Shown one piece after another: positions 1-11,160 of a DNA stretch of 64,000 nucleotides. The DNA is from Thalassia testudinum (taxonomy: Eukaryota > Streptophyta > Magnoliopsida > Alismatales > Hydrocharitaceae). The notes under the pieces are model-generated. The model saw only the letters and a program-made list of their open reading frames with translations, was not told where the DNA came from and did no database searches. The position numbers and the translations under genes are program-made. Position 1 is the first letter of the stretch. Each line of letters opens with the position of its first letter. Location: the NCBI GenBank assembly GCA_037157565.1, contig JAZHRO010000019.1, positions 24,016,001 through 24,080,000 on the forward strand, read 5' to 3'.

Positions 1-130
1 CCTTGTCTGGATGTCCAATATTCTAACAGAATTGGGTTCTAGCTCTGCGGGTGGTGTTTAAGGATCCTGGACGTCTAGCAACCTACTTGGACGTCCAGAT
101 ATGGGTTGGAATAAGGGTTTTGAGATATTC
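1..130. repeat. Edge of a GACGTC-ladder repeat
   Basis: Two intact GACGTC cores start at 70 and 90, exactly 20 bp apart, and a decayed core (GATGTC) starts at 10. This is the same motif and spacing seen in larger ladder repeats further along the window. The repeat is cut by the window edge, so its class and full length cannot be judged. The following 130-540 holds AT-rich sequence with CTAGG-type words and no gene. Confidence 0.55.
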
Positions 131-577
131 TAGGCTAAGGTGACCTAATCTAAGGGTAGCTAGGGTTTAGGAAGGTCTCTAAGGCTATCCTAAGACTCGG
201 AAAGGTCCTGTGTTCTTCATAATTTAATTCCTACATTAAAATTGTACTAGTAAGGTAGTATACCTCTTCCCTACATTATGTCTTTATCTTTATTCTAGGG
301 CTTCTGCTCTAGCTCTGCTACAGCTCTAGCTTCCTCCTTGCTTTAGGTCTAGCTTCAGGCCATCTCCTTAATTTTCTTATTGCCTACAATCCACATAATA
401 TACTAATCAGTACATTATAATATTATTTCATGATTATTTAATTAAAGTAGAAGAGATGCAATGTATGCTATTTATGCATGAATTACACTACAATTATACT
501 AAGTTCTAACTTAGTTTAGGTCATTTAAGTCCTATGATTACTACGTAATCAGCGTCCAATTGTAGACAAGCTGTCGG

Positions 578-865
578 TCATGAACTGAGATACAAAATAA
601 AAAAACGTGGATCCTTCTTTTGTGCAATAAGAAGGTCCGGAGTAGTGTCCTCAGTGGTAGGAGGTAGTTGGTACTCAGAAAAATCATTAGCAGCTGATAA
701 GGACTGAGTAGAAACAGCAGACAATGGTTCTTCCACCTGAGAAATGTCCTGGGTCCTGTTATGAAAATGCTTAGGAAAAGTATTCGTATCAGGAATCTCA
801 AGATGATACGAAAAAGGACCTGGATCAGGCTGAGCAGCCTTGGGTATAGGTGGCTTAGTGGGCAT
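578..865 (-). pseudogene. copia integrase-RT linker remnant
   Basis: This is a 95-codon open frame, rich in Pro, Ser and Thr, placed where copia polyproteins have the low-complexity linker between integrase and reverse transcriptase. It carries no catalytic motif of its own. The call rests on position and composition, not on a conserved motif. Sequence below 540 does not continue into RT. Confidence 0.45.
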
Positions 866-1029
866 AGGAAGGGGAACCTTATGTGATGGCTTAGTAGGTT
901 CCTCCCCTGTTTTTGGTAATATGGAATCTCCTAAAAAAATGTGACATCAACAGAAATATAAAATCTCCATGAAACAGTGTCATAGCATCTGTACCCTTTC
1001 TAGGTCCTGGAGTAGCCTAGAAATATGCA

Positions 1030-2140
1030 CTTTACATAACGAGGAGAAATTTTATCCACTTTATGCAAATGGACAAAGCACACAGCTAAGGACAACAGGA
1101 GTGACAGAAAAAAGGTCCTTGTCAGGAAACAATATAGCGTACGGAGTTTTGCCTCCTAAGACAAAGGAACAAATTCGGTTCACTAGATAAGTAGTAGTAA
1201 GAACATCAACCCAAAAATGTGATGGGACATTCATTTGAAACATAAGAGAGCAAGCCACATCCAGTGTCGAAGCTTGCGTTCAGCAACCCCATTTTGTTGG
1301 GAAGTATGAATGCAGTGGTCTAGTGAATAATACTAAAAGATTTGAAGAAAGCATTTGTCTTGGCATTCACAAACTCCAATCCATTCACTCCGAAAAATCT
1401 TAATAACAGTAGAAAATTGAGTTTATTTTAACAATAAAATTTTTGACAATATCAAAGACTTCAGATTTTTTTTTTCATCATAAAAACTCAGGACATCCTG
1501 GTACGATCATTTACAAAAATAAGAAAATACCGAAATCCTCTAACACTCCTGGCTCCAAACATCAGCATGAACAAAGGCAAACAGACTCAGATCTTTTATT
1601 ATTTGGTGGAAAAGAAGATCAATGGTCTTGACCAACTGACATGTTTCACACCTCAAAACATCAGGAAAAGATAACGTAGGAAACTGACGGTGCAAAACAT
1701 GCAAACTGGGATGATCAAGTCTCAAATGCCACTGGAGAGCACTAGTTGCACAAACAACATCAGCACTGGAAGGAGGTGGGATATGAAGGTAGTAGAAACC
1801 GTTCTGCTCAAGTCCACTAATCCGCTTCATTGTCTGGAGGTCCTGCAAGAAGAAATATTGGTTATGAAACATAACTTGATATCTCAAATCTTTGATAATT
1901 TGGCTAATAGATATTAAATTAGGCACAAATTTAGGAGCATACATGACATTTGAGAGAGGCAAAGTGTTAGAAGTAGAGATATTTCCAAGTACAGTGATTG
2001 ATGACAAACCCCCGTCAGCCACTTTAACCTAAAATGTCATAACAAGGTCTCGTAGAGAAGAAAAAAAGGGTAGTGTCACCAGTAATGTGGGAGGAGGTAT
2101 GGGAATCCGCAAGCTAAGTAGGAGCTTGGGATTTAACTAA
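1030..2140 (-). pseudogene. copia protease / integrase remnant
   Basis: The frame at 1540-2022 has the stretch that follows copia protease (MYAPKFVPNLISISQI) and then the pre-integrase zinc-binding domain, with WHLRLDHPS and CETCQLVK giving the H-H-C-C pattern. A motif resembling the catalytic D of integrase (HADVW) closes it. The frame at 1061-1258 continues with the later integrase region (FWVDVL..TYLVNR). The protease active site, near 2100, reads DSH rather than DSG. Stops and shifts make it non-functional. Confidence 0.8.
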
Positions 2141-2289
2141 CATGGTAGAAGTACTTGCAGATCTCTGAATTGAGGCAGGAGTAGATCCTTGAGAAGCTAT
2201 GAGACACTCATAATCAACTTTGGAAATAGTGATCTGGCTATCATTCTCCTACACCTGAGAGTTATCTTCTGTAGATACTTGGTGGGCAT

Positions 2290-3119
2290 GTGGATCTATA
2301 CCCTGTGGATAACTTGCTTAACCCAACATCGGCCCACAGTGTGTCCATTCCTGTGACAATACTCACAGAAGAAGAAATTCCAACCGCGACCACGTCCACG
2401 TCCACGTGTACCACCACCACCACAAGCGCTGCCACCTCTTCCACCCGAATTTGCTCTACCACGACCAACAGCAGCCATGGCAGAGGCATCAGAAGTAGGG
2501 ATGGAATCTGAGGTAGTGAACGGAGAGACGGGCATAGGTTTGTTTTGGTGAAGGAATCTCATCCAGAGTCATGAACGGATCTATCATTGTTTGTGCTCGG
2601 GGCCAAGTCTGGACAGAAGCTGAATAGAACAAATGGCTTCTCTCTGCTTGGCAATAATAGATGTAGAGATAAGCTGATATATATCTTGCTCATCCTAAAG
2701 ATTTTTCATAGTGCCATAATACTCGAAAAAGGCCGTGGTGCCTTTCTAAAGGTTGTGAATATCCTCCACAACTATGCAACCTTGTAATATTGCTCATGTG
2801 AGTATCTCATGCAGTACCTCTCACGTCTTCTCGGCTGAGGCATGAGCCATGACTTGCTTGGCAATGGTCTATGTCACATTGTTAAGGAGGCAAGTAGCCA
2901 CTCAGTCATTATCTGCCTCCCAATCTGCAGATTTCACATCAGGCACATCATCGGTCAAGATGTATTTCTTCCTATGGGATCTAACGAACCAGGAGAAGGT
3001 GGACCAAAGTAAGAAGTTGGATCCATCCAACTTAATTGATGTTCCCTGCGTATGAGGGGGGTGCTCGTGGTAGAAGTTTTCCCCATCGAGTCACCCATAG
3101 CTTCCTTCTTGTCCACCAT
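2290..3119 (-). pseudogene. copia gag remnant with CCHC zinc knuckle
   Basis: A start codon at 3119 opens a gag N-terminus, followed by the usual plant copia pattern (KLDGSNF, W at the next turn, then a LLNN-type helix). Several in-frame stops interrupt it. A separate open frame at 2296-2562 carries a Gly/Arg-rich stretch and then a CX2CX4HX4C knuckle (C66, C69, H74, C79 of that frame), the nucleic-acid-binding end of gag. In a working element the product would form the virus-like particle and bind the RNA. Frameshifts separate the two parts, so this copy is dead. Confidence 0.75.
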
Positions 3120-3872
3120 AGTGCCCAGAGTTTAGATCAACAAAAAATATTGATTTATAGGTCTGAAAAATCGATCATAGGGTCATAAAATTGATTTTTT
3201 AGACTGAAAATGCCTCCAAAAATCACATTCACATCCAAGCTGCACAAAGGTAATTTTTAGATCATGTACCCTGTTGGTACTACCAAGAAACTTGTTTGCA
3301 CACGCTAGGGCATATGAATAACCTTAGCGGTGCCTTCCAAACGGTAGAAACTCCTTTAGAGCGAGTTGTGAGGCTAGATGTGAATTGGTAACCGTAGTTC
3401 TAGCAGTCACACGGGGTCCTCACAACCCAAAAATCGCAGATCAGGGGAGGAGAGACCCTTGTGTTCCTGATCTAGGCCAACACAACCTCTAGAGGTGACC
3501 TAGAGGTCGTGTGGACCTGAAACAGAGAGGATAGCGCATGGGGAAATGCTGCTGCACCTCAGACGGCGGTTGTGTAAGGTGAAGGCGACCCTGCAGCGCC
3601 GAACACTGCAGCGCAGAAGGGGGAGGAAGCCCTATAGCACCTTAGACGGTAGCGGCGCGAGAAGGGTGCTCTTGCGTCGCCTTAGGCGGCGGCGTCGTCT
3701 CGACGTTGCTGGCCTCTGGCAGAGGTTGGTGGCACTTGTGAGGGGGCGACGGTGTTGCTCCTCGCCCGCCTTGCTGGCCCTATTGATGGCCGATAGTGTA
3801 GGAGAGGAGAGGAGAGAAGGGTTAGGGTGTTAGGATTTGGTGAGATACCAGAACCCCGATCTAAGACTACTA

Positions 3873-4142
3873 TGTTAGGATCAAAATGACAACTTCATTC
3901 AGAGAAACCCTGGGCCTTTATATAGAGGCTCCAGAGAGAGAATTACAAGTATACTCCTTTACTACAAATTACAATAAAAAACACCCCATACATAACTTGA
4001 CACTCCCATTCAAAGCAAAAAATTTGGAGTTTCAAATTGAACGAACTCAAGAACATTACAAATATAGAAAACCGTAGAATAAGAAGTTTGAACTTCATTA
4101 AAAGCATACTAGTAACAACCACCATCTCACCATCTCTTAACA
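3873..4142 (-). repeat. 5' LTR of the copia element (270 bp)
   Basis: On the minus strand the segment starts TGTTAAGAGATGG and ends GATCCTAACA, giving the TG...CA ends of an LTR. A TATA-like CTATATAAAGG lies on the minus strand at about 3915-3925, ahead of a plausible transcript start. It sits directly upstream of the gag-bearing leader. The primer-binding site just inside is diverged: a TGGTATC word occurs at about 3843-3849, some 22 bp from the LTR end. Only one LTR is visible, so the call rests on ends, TATA and position. Confidence 0.65.
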
Positions 4143-4235
4143 ATCCTTTATTATTCTCTTCTTTGGTGCATTTGGCTTAAGTGTAGCTGAGATGTTTTCA
4201 AGAGGGATAGAGTTAATGTTGAGGGGGTTTACCAT

Positions 4236-4241
4236 ATTAAT

Positions 4242-4300
<59 letters not shown>
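4236..4300. repeat. (TC)n(TA)n microsatellite
   Basis: About ten TC units run directly into about twenty TA units. It is a simple repeat and probably length-variable. Confidence 0.9.
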
Positions 4301-4303
<3 letters not shown>

Positions 4304-4320
4304 CCTTTTTTTTTGGAGGG

Positions 4321-4345
4321 GGGGTTATATCTCTTGTATAACCCC
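4321..4345. repeat. Perfect 9-bp hairpin
   Basis: GGGGTTATA (4321-4329) is followed by a 7-nt loop and then TATAACCCC (4337-4345), a perfect inverted repeat. It lies next to an oligo-T run and the microsatellite, near the presumed 3' end of the LINE. Its role is unknown. Confidence 0.7.
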
Positions 4346-4639
4346 TTTTCACTTTCAAAAAACTTCTTTGCTAGAAAGATCCAAGGAGCACAACTATAGT
4401 TGCCAACAAGACCATAAAACAGTGGAAATCAAAGAGTACGGATTTTTTTTTTATTAAAGGGAAAGGGTGGTTATCTTATTAATAATCACCGAATAATTAT
4501 ATTATGTAAGGGTCAAAAATAGGCAGATTATAAGTTGGAAGCCCAAAAAATAGGCAAAGAAGAAATAAAAATTAGAAAATTCTTAACACAAGGAGTTTGG
4601 CCCTTGAAGATAGCGACGCTCCTCCCAAGCTAGATACCC

Positions 4640-6151
4640 TAAGCTACTGCCAATGCCTTAGCCTTCTCCTTTTTTGCCCGAAACACGTTCTGCCAACCAC
4701 TTTGGTTCCCATATCTGAATGATTTCCAAAAATTAGCAAAATTAGCGTGAGATAGCCACCCAAAAGAGAACTAACTCGACTTGCATGACAAAGGAGCATC
4801 CAAAGAATAAATGATCATCTTCATCCGTTGCAAGACAAAGCGAGTAGACCTTCTCAGCATCCGGAACCCATCTAGCCCTCCAAACTCTCGTCATGAGTCT
4901 ACCTCTCCTGAGCATCCAAGCAAAGATTTTGTCCATTGGACAAGAAGCTGACCAGAATTATCTATAGTCCCTGATGAGGTCCAAGTCTGCAATTGGGTCG
5001 CCACCACCCAACCTTCTGTAGGCCTCTCTCACAGAGAACTCGCCTTCCTCCCCACTTAAAAGCATCATTACCATCTTCAGGTCTGAATCTTGCCAACTCT
5101 TGCAATAGTATCTGTAACTCCTCAATTCTCCGATTTGACATTCCCTACAAATGAAGGGCACCATGAGTCCTCCCAACAGTCAGTCACTTTGGCCTCCTTA
5201 GAGGTAGCCAACGTGAACAATCTTGGGAAGTGGTCTTTCAGTTTGCCTTGACCCATCCAATCATCCAGCTAGCAATGGAAAGTGTCAACCACCCCAATAA
5301 ATGGGACAAAGAAAGATTGTACCTTCGGTAGCTCTAACAATAAGCCTTTGTAGAAATGAGAATAGCTAGTCAGAGGAGACATCAAAACATCCCAAATCAA
5401 GGCATTTCCATAATAAGCTTGAAAGTCTCCCTTACGATTAAAGAATTTGCTGATCTACTTAAACAAGAGATTGCCATTCATTCTTCTCAACTCCCTCACC
5501 CCTAAACCTTCTTCCCTCACCGGTCTACAGACCTTCTCCCAAGCCACCATCCTCGCTCCCTTTTCGGACGAACCAAAGTTCGTTTAAAGGAAATCTCTCA
5601 TCAAGCCGAAGATCTTCCTTTCAACCTTCAAAATCAATGTAAAGTAGGATGGTATAGAAGCTAAGACCACCTTTAGAAGCACTGGCCTCCCTTGACAGGA
5701 CCTTGGAGTCCCATCCTGCCAATCTCCTCTTCAATCTATTAATCAAAGGGACCCACTCCTACATTGAGATTCTGTTGTTAGATAAGGGGAGCCCAAGTTA
5801 GGAAATGGGAAAGCAACCCTCAGTTGTACTCAGCTCCATGTTGTACTTGCAGGCTCCTCAGGAGGGCTGAAAGTAGACTTAGAAAAGTTAATCTGCAAAT
5901 GGAAAGCCTCACTAAATAGCTTTGGAAGGATTTGCACTCTCTTTGCTTCAACATTTGATCCTTCCACCAAGAAAATAGAATCATCCATGTACTAAAGCAC
6001 TGATATCTGCACTCCCTCTCCCATTGAGAAGCCTTCAATCGGATTCCTCTCATAGATCCTCTACTGGCAGATCTTGGCAGTGCCTACTGCTAGAACAAAG
6101 AGCATCGGTGCTAGAGGACATACCTGCTTAACCCCCCTCCTCAGTTGTATC
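4640..6151 (-). mobile_element. LINE (L1-type), 3' part
   Basis: This is the downstream piece of a non-LTR retrotransposon on the minus strand. It carries the second half of reverse transcriptase and the C-terminal zinc-binding region. Its upstream edge at 6151 is the GTATC target duplication of the inserted LTR array. The remaining LINE resumes at 28400, and the RT frame is continuous when the insert is removed. Many stops and shifts show it is an old, dead copy. Confidence 0.85.
4742..6151 (-). pseudogene. LINE ORF2, RT second half and zinc-binding domain
   Basis: Just below 6151 the minus strand encodes the RT motif RRGVKQVCPLAP, the plant LINE form of (R)GVRQGDPLSP. At about 5985 it encodes YMDD, the catalytic reverse transcriptase box. 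Further down, the frame at 4742-4936 matches the C-terminal domain found after plant LINE RTs (ADKIFAWMLRRGRL-like, then a Cys/His cluster CLATDEDDHLFFGC). Intervening frames are broken. In an active element this enzyme primes reverse transcription on nicked target DNA. Confidence 0.8.
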
Positions 6152-6640
6152 TGTTGGGAATAAAAGAGGCTATGTGGCAGTGCCACGTGGCAGCAGATTA
6201 GGAAGCCATCAGGGCTACCAATTTTGGGTCATAGAGTCCTAGGGTTTGGTCCTTTGCTTGGTTTGCAAGTATGTTTATTTGTAAAGTTGGTTTTTAGGAA
6301 AATTGTTTAGAGGATTTAATTTGTTTTGAGATTTGTTTTTTTTTTATTTTAGAGATAAGATTTGATTAGTTTCTTGTTTTAAAAGATATGTTTTCTCTTC
6401 TATAAAAGGGAGCCTTCCTATTGTAATTCTTCTTGAGTTAGCAATAATATTTTTCATCTTCACAAACTCCTCTCCCTCTCTCTCTCAAAGGCAGTTGGTC
6501 ACCATCATCATCGCCAGCCACCACCAGCAGCCTGTGGCTGCTGCTGCTCTTCTCCTTGTTCCAACGTGGAACAGTTTACGTGGGTTGTTTTTCCCACGCC
6601 TAGGAGCCCCCATGCTCCACTCGTTGTGCAAATCTTGACA
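6152..6640 (+). repeat. LTR A of the tandem array (489 bp)
   Basis: The ends are TGTTGGGAATAAAAG and CTTGACA. A TATA box (TATAAAA, 6401-6407) is followed by the sequence shared by all five LTRs around the expected transcript start. The primer site TGGTATCAAAGG follows at 6641. The left edge abuts the GTATC target duplication inside the LINE. Confidence 0.9.
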
Positions 6641-7853
6641 TGGTATCAAAGGCTACGGTTTAGGCTCCTCAGCGTGCGTGTTCTTAAGCCATATGCGTGT
6701 GGTTCCTCGTCTCTGACAAGTCCTTACTAGCGCCTTACACGGAATAGAAGGATGATTGATCGAAGAAGATGATGGATACCTCTGCCACGGCCACCGATGC
6801 CATGTTGTCAACAAATAGGGCAAAGTTCGAGGTTGAGAAAAGAGTAGAGGAGATCTATCAAGTTATTCGGTTTGCGATCCTCATGTCTTTTCGATTGACA
6901 CTTTATATCCGATTTTCTACTTCAAAAGAGGAGATTTTTCTAGAGAAAAGATGTCAAATATTATATATGGGGTCGTACATCAGTTGATTTCTCTAAGAAA
7001 CTGTAATCCATACAACTACTTTCGAGGTTGCTAAAAGAGGCAACGACTTCCGAGGTTGCGACTAGACTAGTGATTGATCGAAGAAGTTTCTTTCTTAAAG
7101 ATCCAGACAAGGTGCAGAGACCACCATGTGGGGTTATTATCATCTCATGCGTGGTTTCTCTCACATTTGTTGATCTTGAGAAGATCAAGGTTCGAAATGC
7201 CGATTTCGACGCCGTGTCGATGAAATTGCTAGTGTGCATTTCGTGGGCATGCCGGAGAAATGCCCGTTTTTCGATGGCAGATTTCGATGGCTCGAAAAAA
7301 TGCAATTTCGGAGGCACGCCGAGGGCATGTCGAGGGCATGCCGATGCATGCCGACAAAAATGATAGAAGTGGTCAAAATGATATCAGTTTCAAGAAAATC
7401 AAATGTTGATTATGCAACAATAAGAGTGTTACATCGTAATATTCATATATAACATGACCATAAAATGTTAAAATTCAATAATCAGATGAAATATTCTTAC
7501 CATGTTAAGAATGCAGAAAATTTAATAATAGAAGAATACAAAGAATTTAAGAATCAAAGAATTTAAGAATGAAAGAATCAAAGTGTATAATTTCAAAGTA
7601 AAAGTTAAAACTGTAATGTCTTGATGTATGATGTATCGGAAGTCAGGACTTGGAACTTGAAAGACAGATTTCACCAGAATCAAGAGTCTTGTTGGATGCA
7701 TATCTTTATCATGGGTACTATCACCACTTGATTGATACCATTGTTGACTATTGTGTCGATAAATACTTTGAATGTATTCACAGTAATCCTTTCAAAACAT
7801 ATATGAATACATTGTCTGGTAATCTATTATGTGCTGTCTGTATTCATGTTCAT

Positions 7854-8432
7854 TCATACTAACAAAAATCCCAAGACGGGGAAATCTACTATCTGTGTAT
7901 GGTCTGTCACGCTGCCTACGTGCATGATTAGTTGCACGTGTTTGTGAGAATCCTGTTGTTCTAGAATCATCTTGTGATGATTCTGATCTTGGCATTTGAG
8001 GGAGAGCTTGGGGTTGGAACTGTGAGGAAAGTAATTTTGGATCATATCATACTCATATGGGTAAGAATATTCACTCCCAGTCCTAGTCCCAGAAGTGTCA
8101 ACATTTTCAGACTCAGCGTATGAATATGATGGATAATTATATGAAGGCGGTGGTGATGCAAATGATTGCGGGTAGAATGGTTGAGCATACGAAGATCTCG
8201 TCTCACGTGTTGTGTCGTATGATCTCATGTCATATTCAGATCTAGGTGCTGAAGAACCAAAAAATTGATTACTAATGCTCATGGAACCAATTGAGGAGCT
8301 CAAATCCTCCATGTAGGCATCGTGACTTGGATATCCTTCGTAATCCATGGCTGGTGGACTTGGACTTGGAATATGTTCGCCATGGATATTGGTGTGTCGT
8401 TCGCCATATTCTGTAGCACCCAGAGTTTGCAC
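7854..8432 (-). pseudogene. hAT transposase Ser/Tyr/Pro-rich tail after in-frame stop
   Basis: This open frame is in the same phase as the preceding hATC frame and separated from it only by one TAA. It has no plausible ATG at its start (the first codon is GTG), so it reads as a continuation, not a separate gene. The protein is rich in Ser, Tyr and Pro with YPSYSY-type repeats, as found in low-complexity tails of some plant hAT transposases. Either the stop is a disabling mutation or the true protein ends at 8433 and this is 3' UTR. The long open frame favours the first. Confidence 0.6.
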
Positions 8433-9194
8433 TTAACCACCATGTCTCCCTCTGTCGGATGATCCTTCTGATCCAGATCCTTCTGCCATTACAAATGCAT
8501 CTGCATTTGAGCCATCATCTGAGTCATCCTTTGAGGTTAAAGTAGACTGTGATAATTGTCGTTCTTCATCCTCTTCATCCAGTACTCTTATAGGAAATGT
8601 ATGACGACCAGATCTGACCATATGTCCTTCAACATCAGCACCCATTTTCTTTGATAGCTCTGGATCTGGCCTTCCCCTAACATCCATCACAGGTTCTCTT
8701 CCAATGTCATTTATCCAACTTTCTAGCACATTATCTCTAGTTTGGAAAATGTAGGCCAGATCAATTGGATCGGCCATTTCCTTGTTTTTAAAATCAAAGC
8801 CCTCCTGAATGTGCTTCATTCGTAACCTTGCGTTGTAGTGGATATACACAAGGTCATTAAGCTTGTCAATTCCAAGCTTGTTTCTTCTTTTGGAATGAAT
8901 AAGGTTAAATGTACTCCAATTTCTTTCACACCCAGCAGCAGATGATGTTTGTGATAACACTTTAACAGCCACCTGCCGTAAATTTGGAGCTTCTGTTGCA
9001 TACAAATTCCACCATTCCGCTGTAGGGAAACATATTCTAGTCAAAAATTGGATTTTATAGAGTAAATTATTATTAGTAAATATTAAAGGGATATCGGTTA
9101 TTATCAGGATGAGTGACCTTAATAGCCTGCTGTGCCATATGACTCCCAAAAGATCCCATCCTTTCTCTAAATAATTTAATTTACATGTTGACAT
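8433..9194 (-). pseudogene. hAT transposase C-terminal dimerisation domain
   Basis: This frame contains AEWWNLYATEAPNLRQVAVK and then SSAAGCERNWSTF, the hallmark of the hAT C-terminal (hATC) dimerisation region. E90 in CERNWS corresponds to the third catalytic acidic residue. It is followed by HSKRRNKL and NDLVYIHYNARLR, also conserved. An acceptor (CCCTACAG) sits just upstream of AEWW, so the first ~57 codons of the open frame are probably intron or a broken exon. The tail is acidic and ends at an in-frame TAA (8433-8435). Confidence 0.9.
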
Positions 9195-9239
9195 GAAGAT
9201 GTCAAATGTCTTATTTAAGCATCAAATTTCAAGTTAAAT

Positions 9240-9370
9240 TTGCCTACCTCATTCATGCACGCTATTTGCGTAACAGTTGTAGAACTTTTGAACAACTTTT
9301 TGCACAGCTTGAATGAGATTTTCGTGCGTGCCAAAGTGGTATTTATAGTTAAATTTTAGGTTGAAATAAT
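9240..9370 (-). pseudogene. Small internal hAT transposase exon
   Basis: Between the two long frames the minus strand encodes YYFNLKFNYKYHFGTHENL and then a helix rich in Val, Lys and Gln. This is the segment that usually links the hAT core to the C-terminal domain (the YFLNPxxxY region). It is preceded by a pyrimidine stretch and ATAAG, a possible acceptor, and followed by GTAGG, a possible donor, shortly after a stop. The splice phase to the upstream exon is off by one base, consistent with decay. It is too short and too broken to appear as a long open frame. Confidence 0.65.
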
Positions 9371-9428
9371 AGCTTATGATAAAAGATAAATAGTTAAAAT
9401 AATACAGAATTATTTGAATAAGATAAAT

Positions 9429-10730
9429 TTATAATGAAATATACTTACCGACAAGGTTGAGCGGGTGGGATAGTATGCTTTGCCTTCGTTCTCTTATTAT
9501 CTTTAAGAATGGCTCTTTAGACCTTCCCGCTGCTTCTTCCACCTTTTCATACATAATTTCTAGTACTTGGTATATGTAGCCCATCGTTGGTTTCTTATCT
9601 CCATTCACCAACTTCAAAACTAATACGACGGGCTCCATAATACGAGTAATGCGGCTGCAATTATCCCATAATCGTGAATTGTTTATCAAGTCCTCTACAT
9701 CCTTCCCACCTTGTGTCCTAGTTTCTACCATGGCAAACAAATTGGTAGAATTTACCATTGACTTTAATCCAACTTTATTGTCTACAATACTTTGCAAGGC
9801 AATGTAATTTGTAGCAAATCGTGTTATCCCAGGACGCACTAATTCACTATTGCAATGCTCCCTCAACGACAAGACATGCCCATGATTGCAAATAAATGAT
9901 GTAATCGATTGGGCCTTATCCATAACAGACGAAATTGACTTCCTCTTTCCGAAGTCTTTCAAAATTAAATCTATACAATATGCAGCACATGGTGTCCAGA
10001 ATATTCCATATTTATTTGATTTCATAATCTTTTCTCCCGCCTTCTTGAAGTTGCTGCCATTTTCCGTAATAATTTGAACAATATGTTCCTTCCCGACTTT
10101 ATTAATCGTATCCTTTAATAAGAAATAAAGGTATTTGTAATCTTTTACTTTATCCGATGCATCGATGGATTTCAAAAAAATGGATCGTCCATTACAATAA
10201 ACAAGGAAGTTAATGATTTGCCTCCTTGTATAGCTAGTCCAACCATCTGTCATCAGTGTAACTCCATAATGGGGCCATGTGCTTTTCAAATCAGAAATAT
10301 ACTCAGCTAAATCTGCCTTCTCCATAAGCATGTACTTGTTCATTATTTCATATGCTATAGGAGCCTTAACTCCAGTTCCATATTGAGCACTAACGTCAAA
10401 AACATTTTGCAACCATGGCCCGTCTGCAATGTTAGCTGGCAGCCCATGAGCCGAAACTAAGCTCGTGACTGCTCTACCAACCTTTTCCCTTGCATTCCCA
10501 AACATGCCCTTAATGGTTTTTTGTTTTGGGTCTGCTTTTCCCCCCAGGCTCCCCTTAGTGCTACCAGATCGAAATAAACTACGTAAACCCATTTTTTGTT
10601 TTTTTGATGGGTGTGGAGGTAGTCCAGAACCTGAGCCACTACCACCAGTATCTGTATACCTCATGTTCTGTGCTCTTCGATCACCTGCCAGAGCTTGTCG
10701 TTCATGCTCACTTCTAAGTGAGTCTTTCAT
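9429..10730 (-). pseudogene. hAT transposase core (DUF659 type)
   Basis: This is a 433-codon open frame. Residues 125-240 form the RNase-H-like core typical of plant hAT (DUF659) proteins: TDGWT at 161-165 carries the first catalytic Asp (D162). The second catalytic site, normally TDN in this family, reads TEN, so the Asp is replaced by Glu at 223. WTPCAAYCIDLIL (about 246-258) is the next conserved block. The frame ends after HPLNLVG at a good donor (GTAAGT on the minus strand), so an intron probably follows. The substitution, with the breaks elsewhere, suggests the copy is inactive, although the frame itself is long and clean. Confidence 0.9.
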
Positions 10731-11160
10731 TGCTTGTCTGAATTCTCCTCCTCCTTGGATCAGCCTTCACATTACTCGGATATTCATAGTCTTCATCCGA
10801 GTCAGAGTTTACATCGTAATAATCTTCATAACTACCAAATAGGGCCTCACGGACTGCTTCTTTTGACCTCTGTTTTATTGATTCCTTCTCTCGCCTTGAC
10901 GTCATTGACTCGACAATCAAATCACGAACATCATCTGGACAATCCACACATTTTATAACATTTTTATTGTTACCAACTAGGTGATGCTTGAATCGTGTAA
11001 TTCCACCACCCTTTAGCTGTTTTCCACAAAAATTACATTCTGTCATAGGTTTGGTTCCATCTATCACTTTGGTGCAATACAACCATCCAATGTCTTCCTT
11101 ATCCTTTTTGACGTTTCCGCTCCCACTTCCTCCAACAATAGCCTTGCCTTTTCCAGACAT
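10714..11160 (-). pseudogene. hAT transposase N-terminus, BED-type zinc finger
   Basis: The frame starts at 11160. Residues 42-71 carry C42-X2-C45, then HH at 59-60 and C71, a BED-type zinc finger of plant hAT transposases. It is followed by an acidic Asp/Tyr/Glu stretch. The finger would bind the subterminal repeats of the element. The next part of the protein (QGGGEFRQAMKDS) continues in another frame from about 10770, so a one-base shift splits the exon. The overlap with the following frame at 10714-10730 is a result of that shift. Confidence 0.85.

Larger units (their letters stand above)
540..4142 (-). mobile_element. Degenerate Ty1/copia retrotransposon, 5' part
   Basis: Reading the minus strand from 4142 down, the order is LTR, leader, gag with a CCHC knuckle, protease/integrase, and the integrase-RT linker. 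This is the Ty1/copia order, with integrase before reverse transcriptase. The coding part stops near 540 before any reverse transcriptase motif, so the 3' half is deleted or truncated. Several stops and frameshifts break the frame, so it is a fossil. The leader (3120-3870) contains a G+C-rich block at about 3540-3840 with no recognisable product. No matching 3' LTR is in the window. Confidence 0.8.
4143..4640. other. Gap: microsatellite, hairpin and probable LINE 3' tail
   Basis: No gene is visible. The stretch holds a (TC)n(TA)n microsatellite at about 4236-4300, an oligo-T run at 4303-4312, a perfect hairpin at 4321-4345 and another oligo-T run near 4445. Oligo-T on the plus strand could be the poly(A) tail of the minus-strand LINE, but two candidates exist and no target duplication was found, so the LINE 3' end is not fixed. 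Confidence 0.5.

Noticed and set aside
3546..3833. A 95-codon Arg-rich plus-strand frame
   Set aside because: It is opposite to the copia leader, made of G+C-rich repeats with Arg codons, and has no motif.
10465..10842. Plus-strand frame of 125 codons
   Set aside because: It is antisense to the hAT transposase and has no domain.
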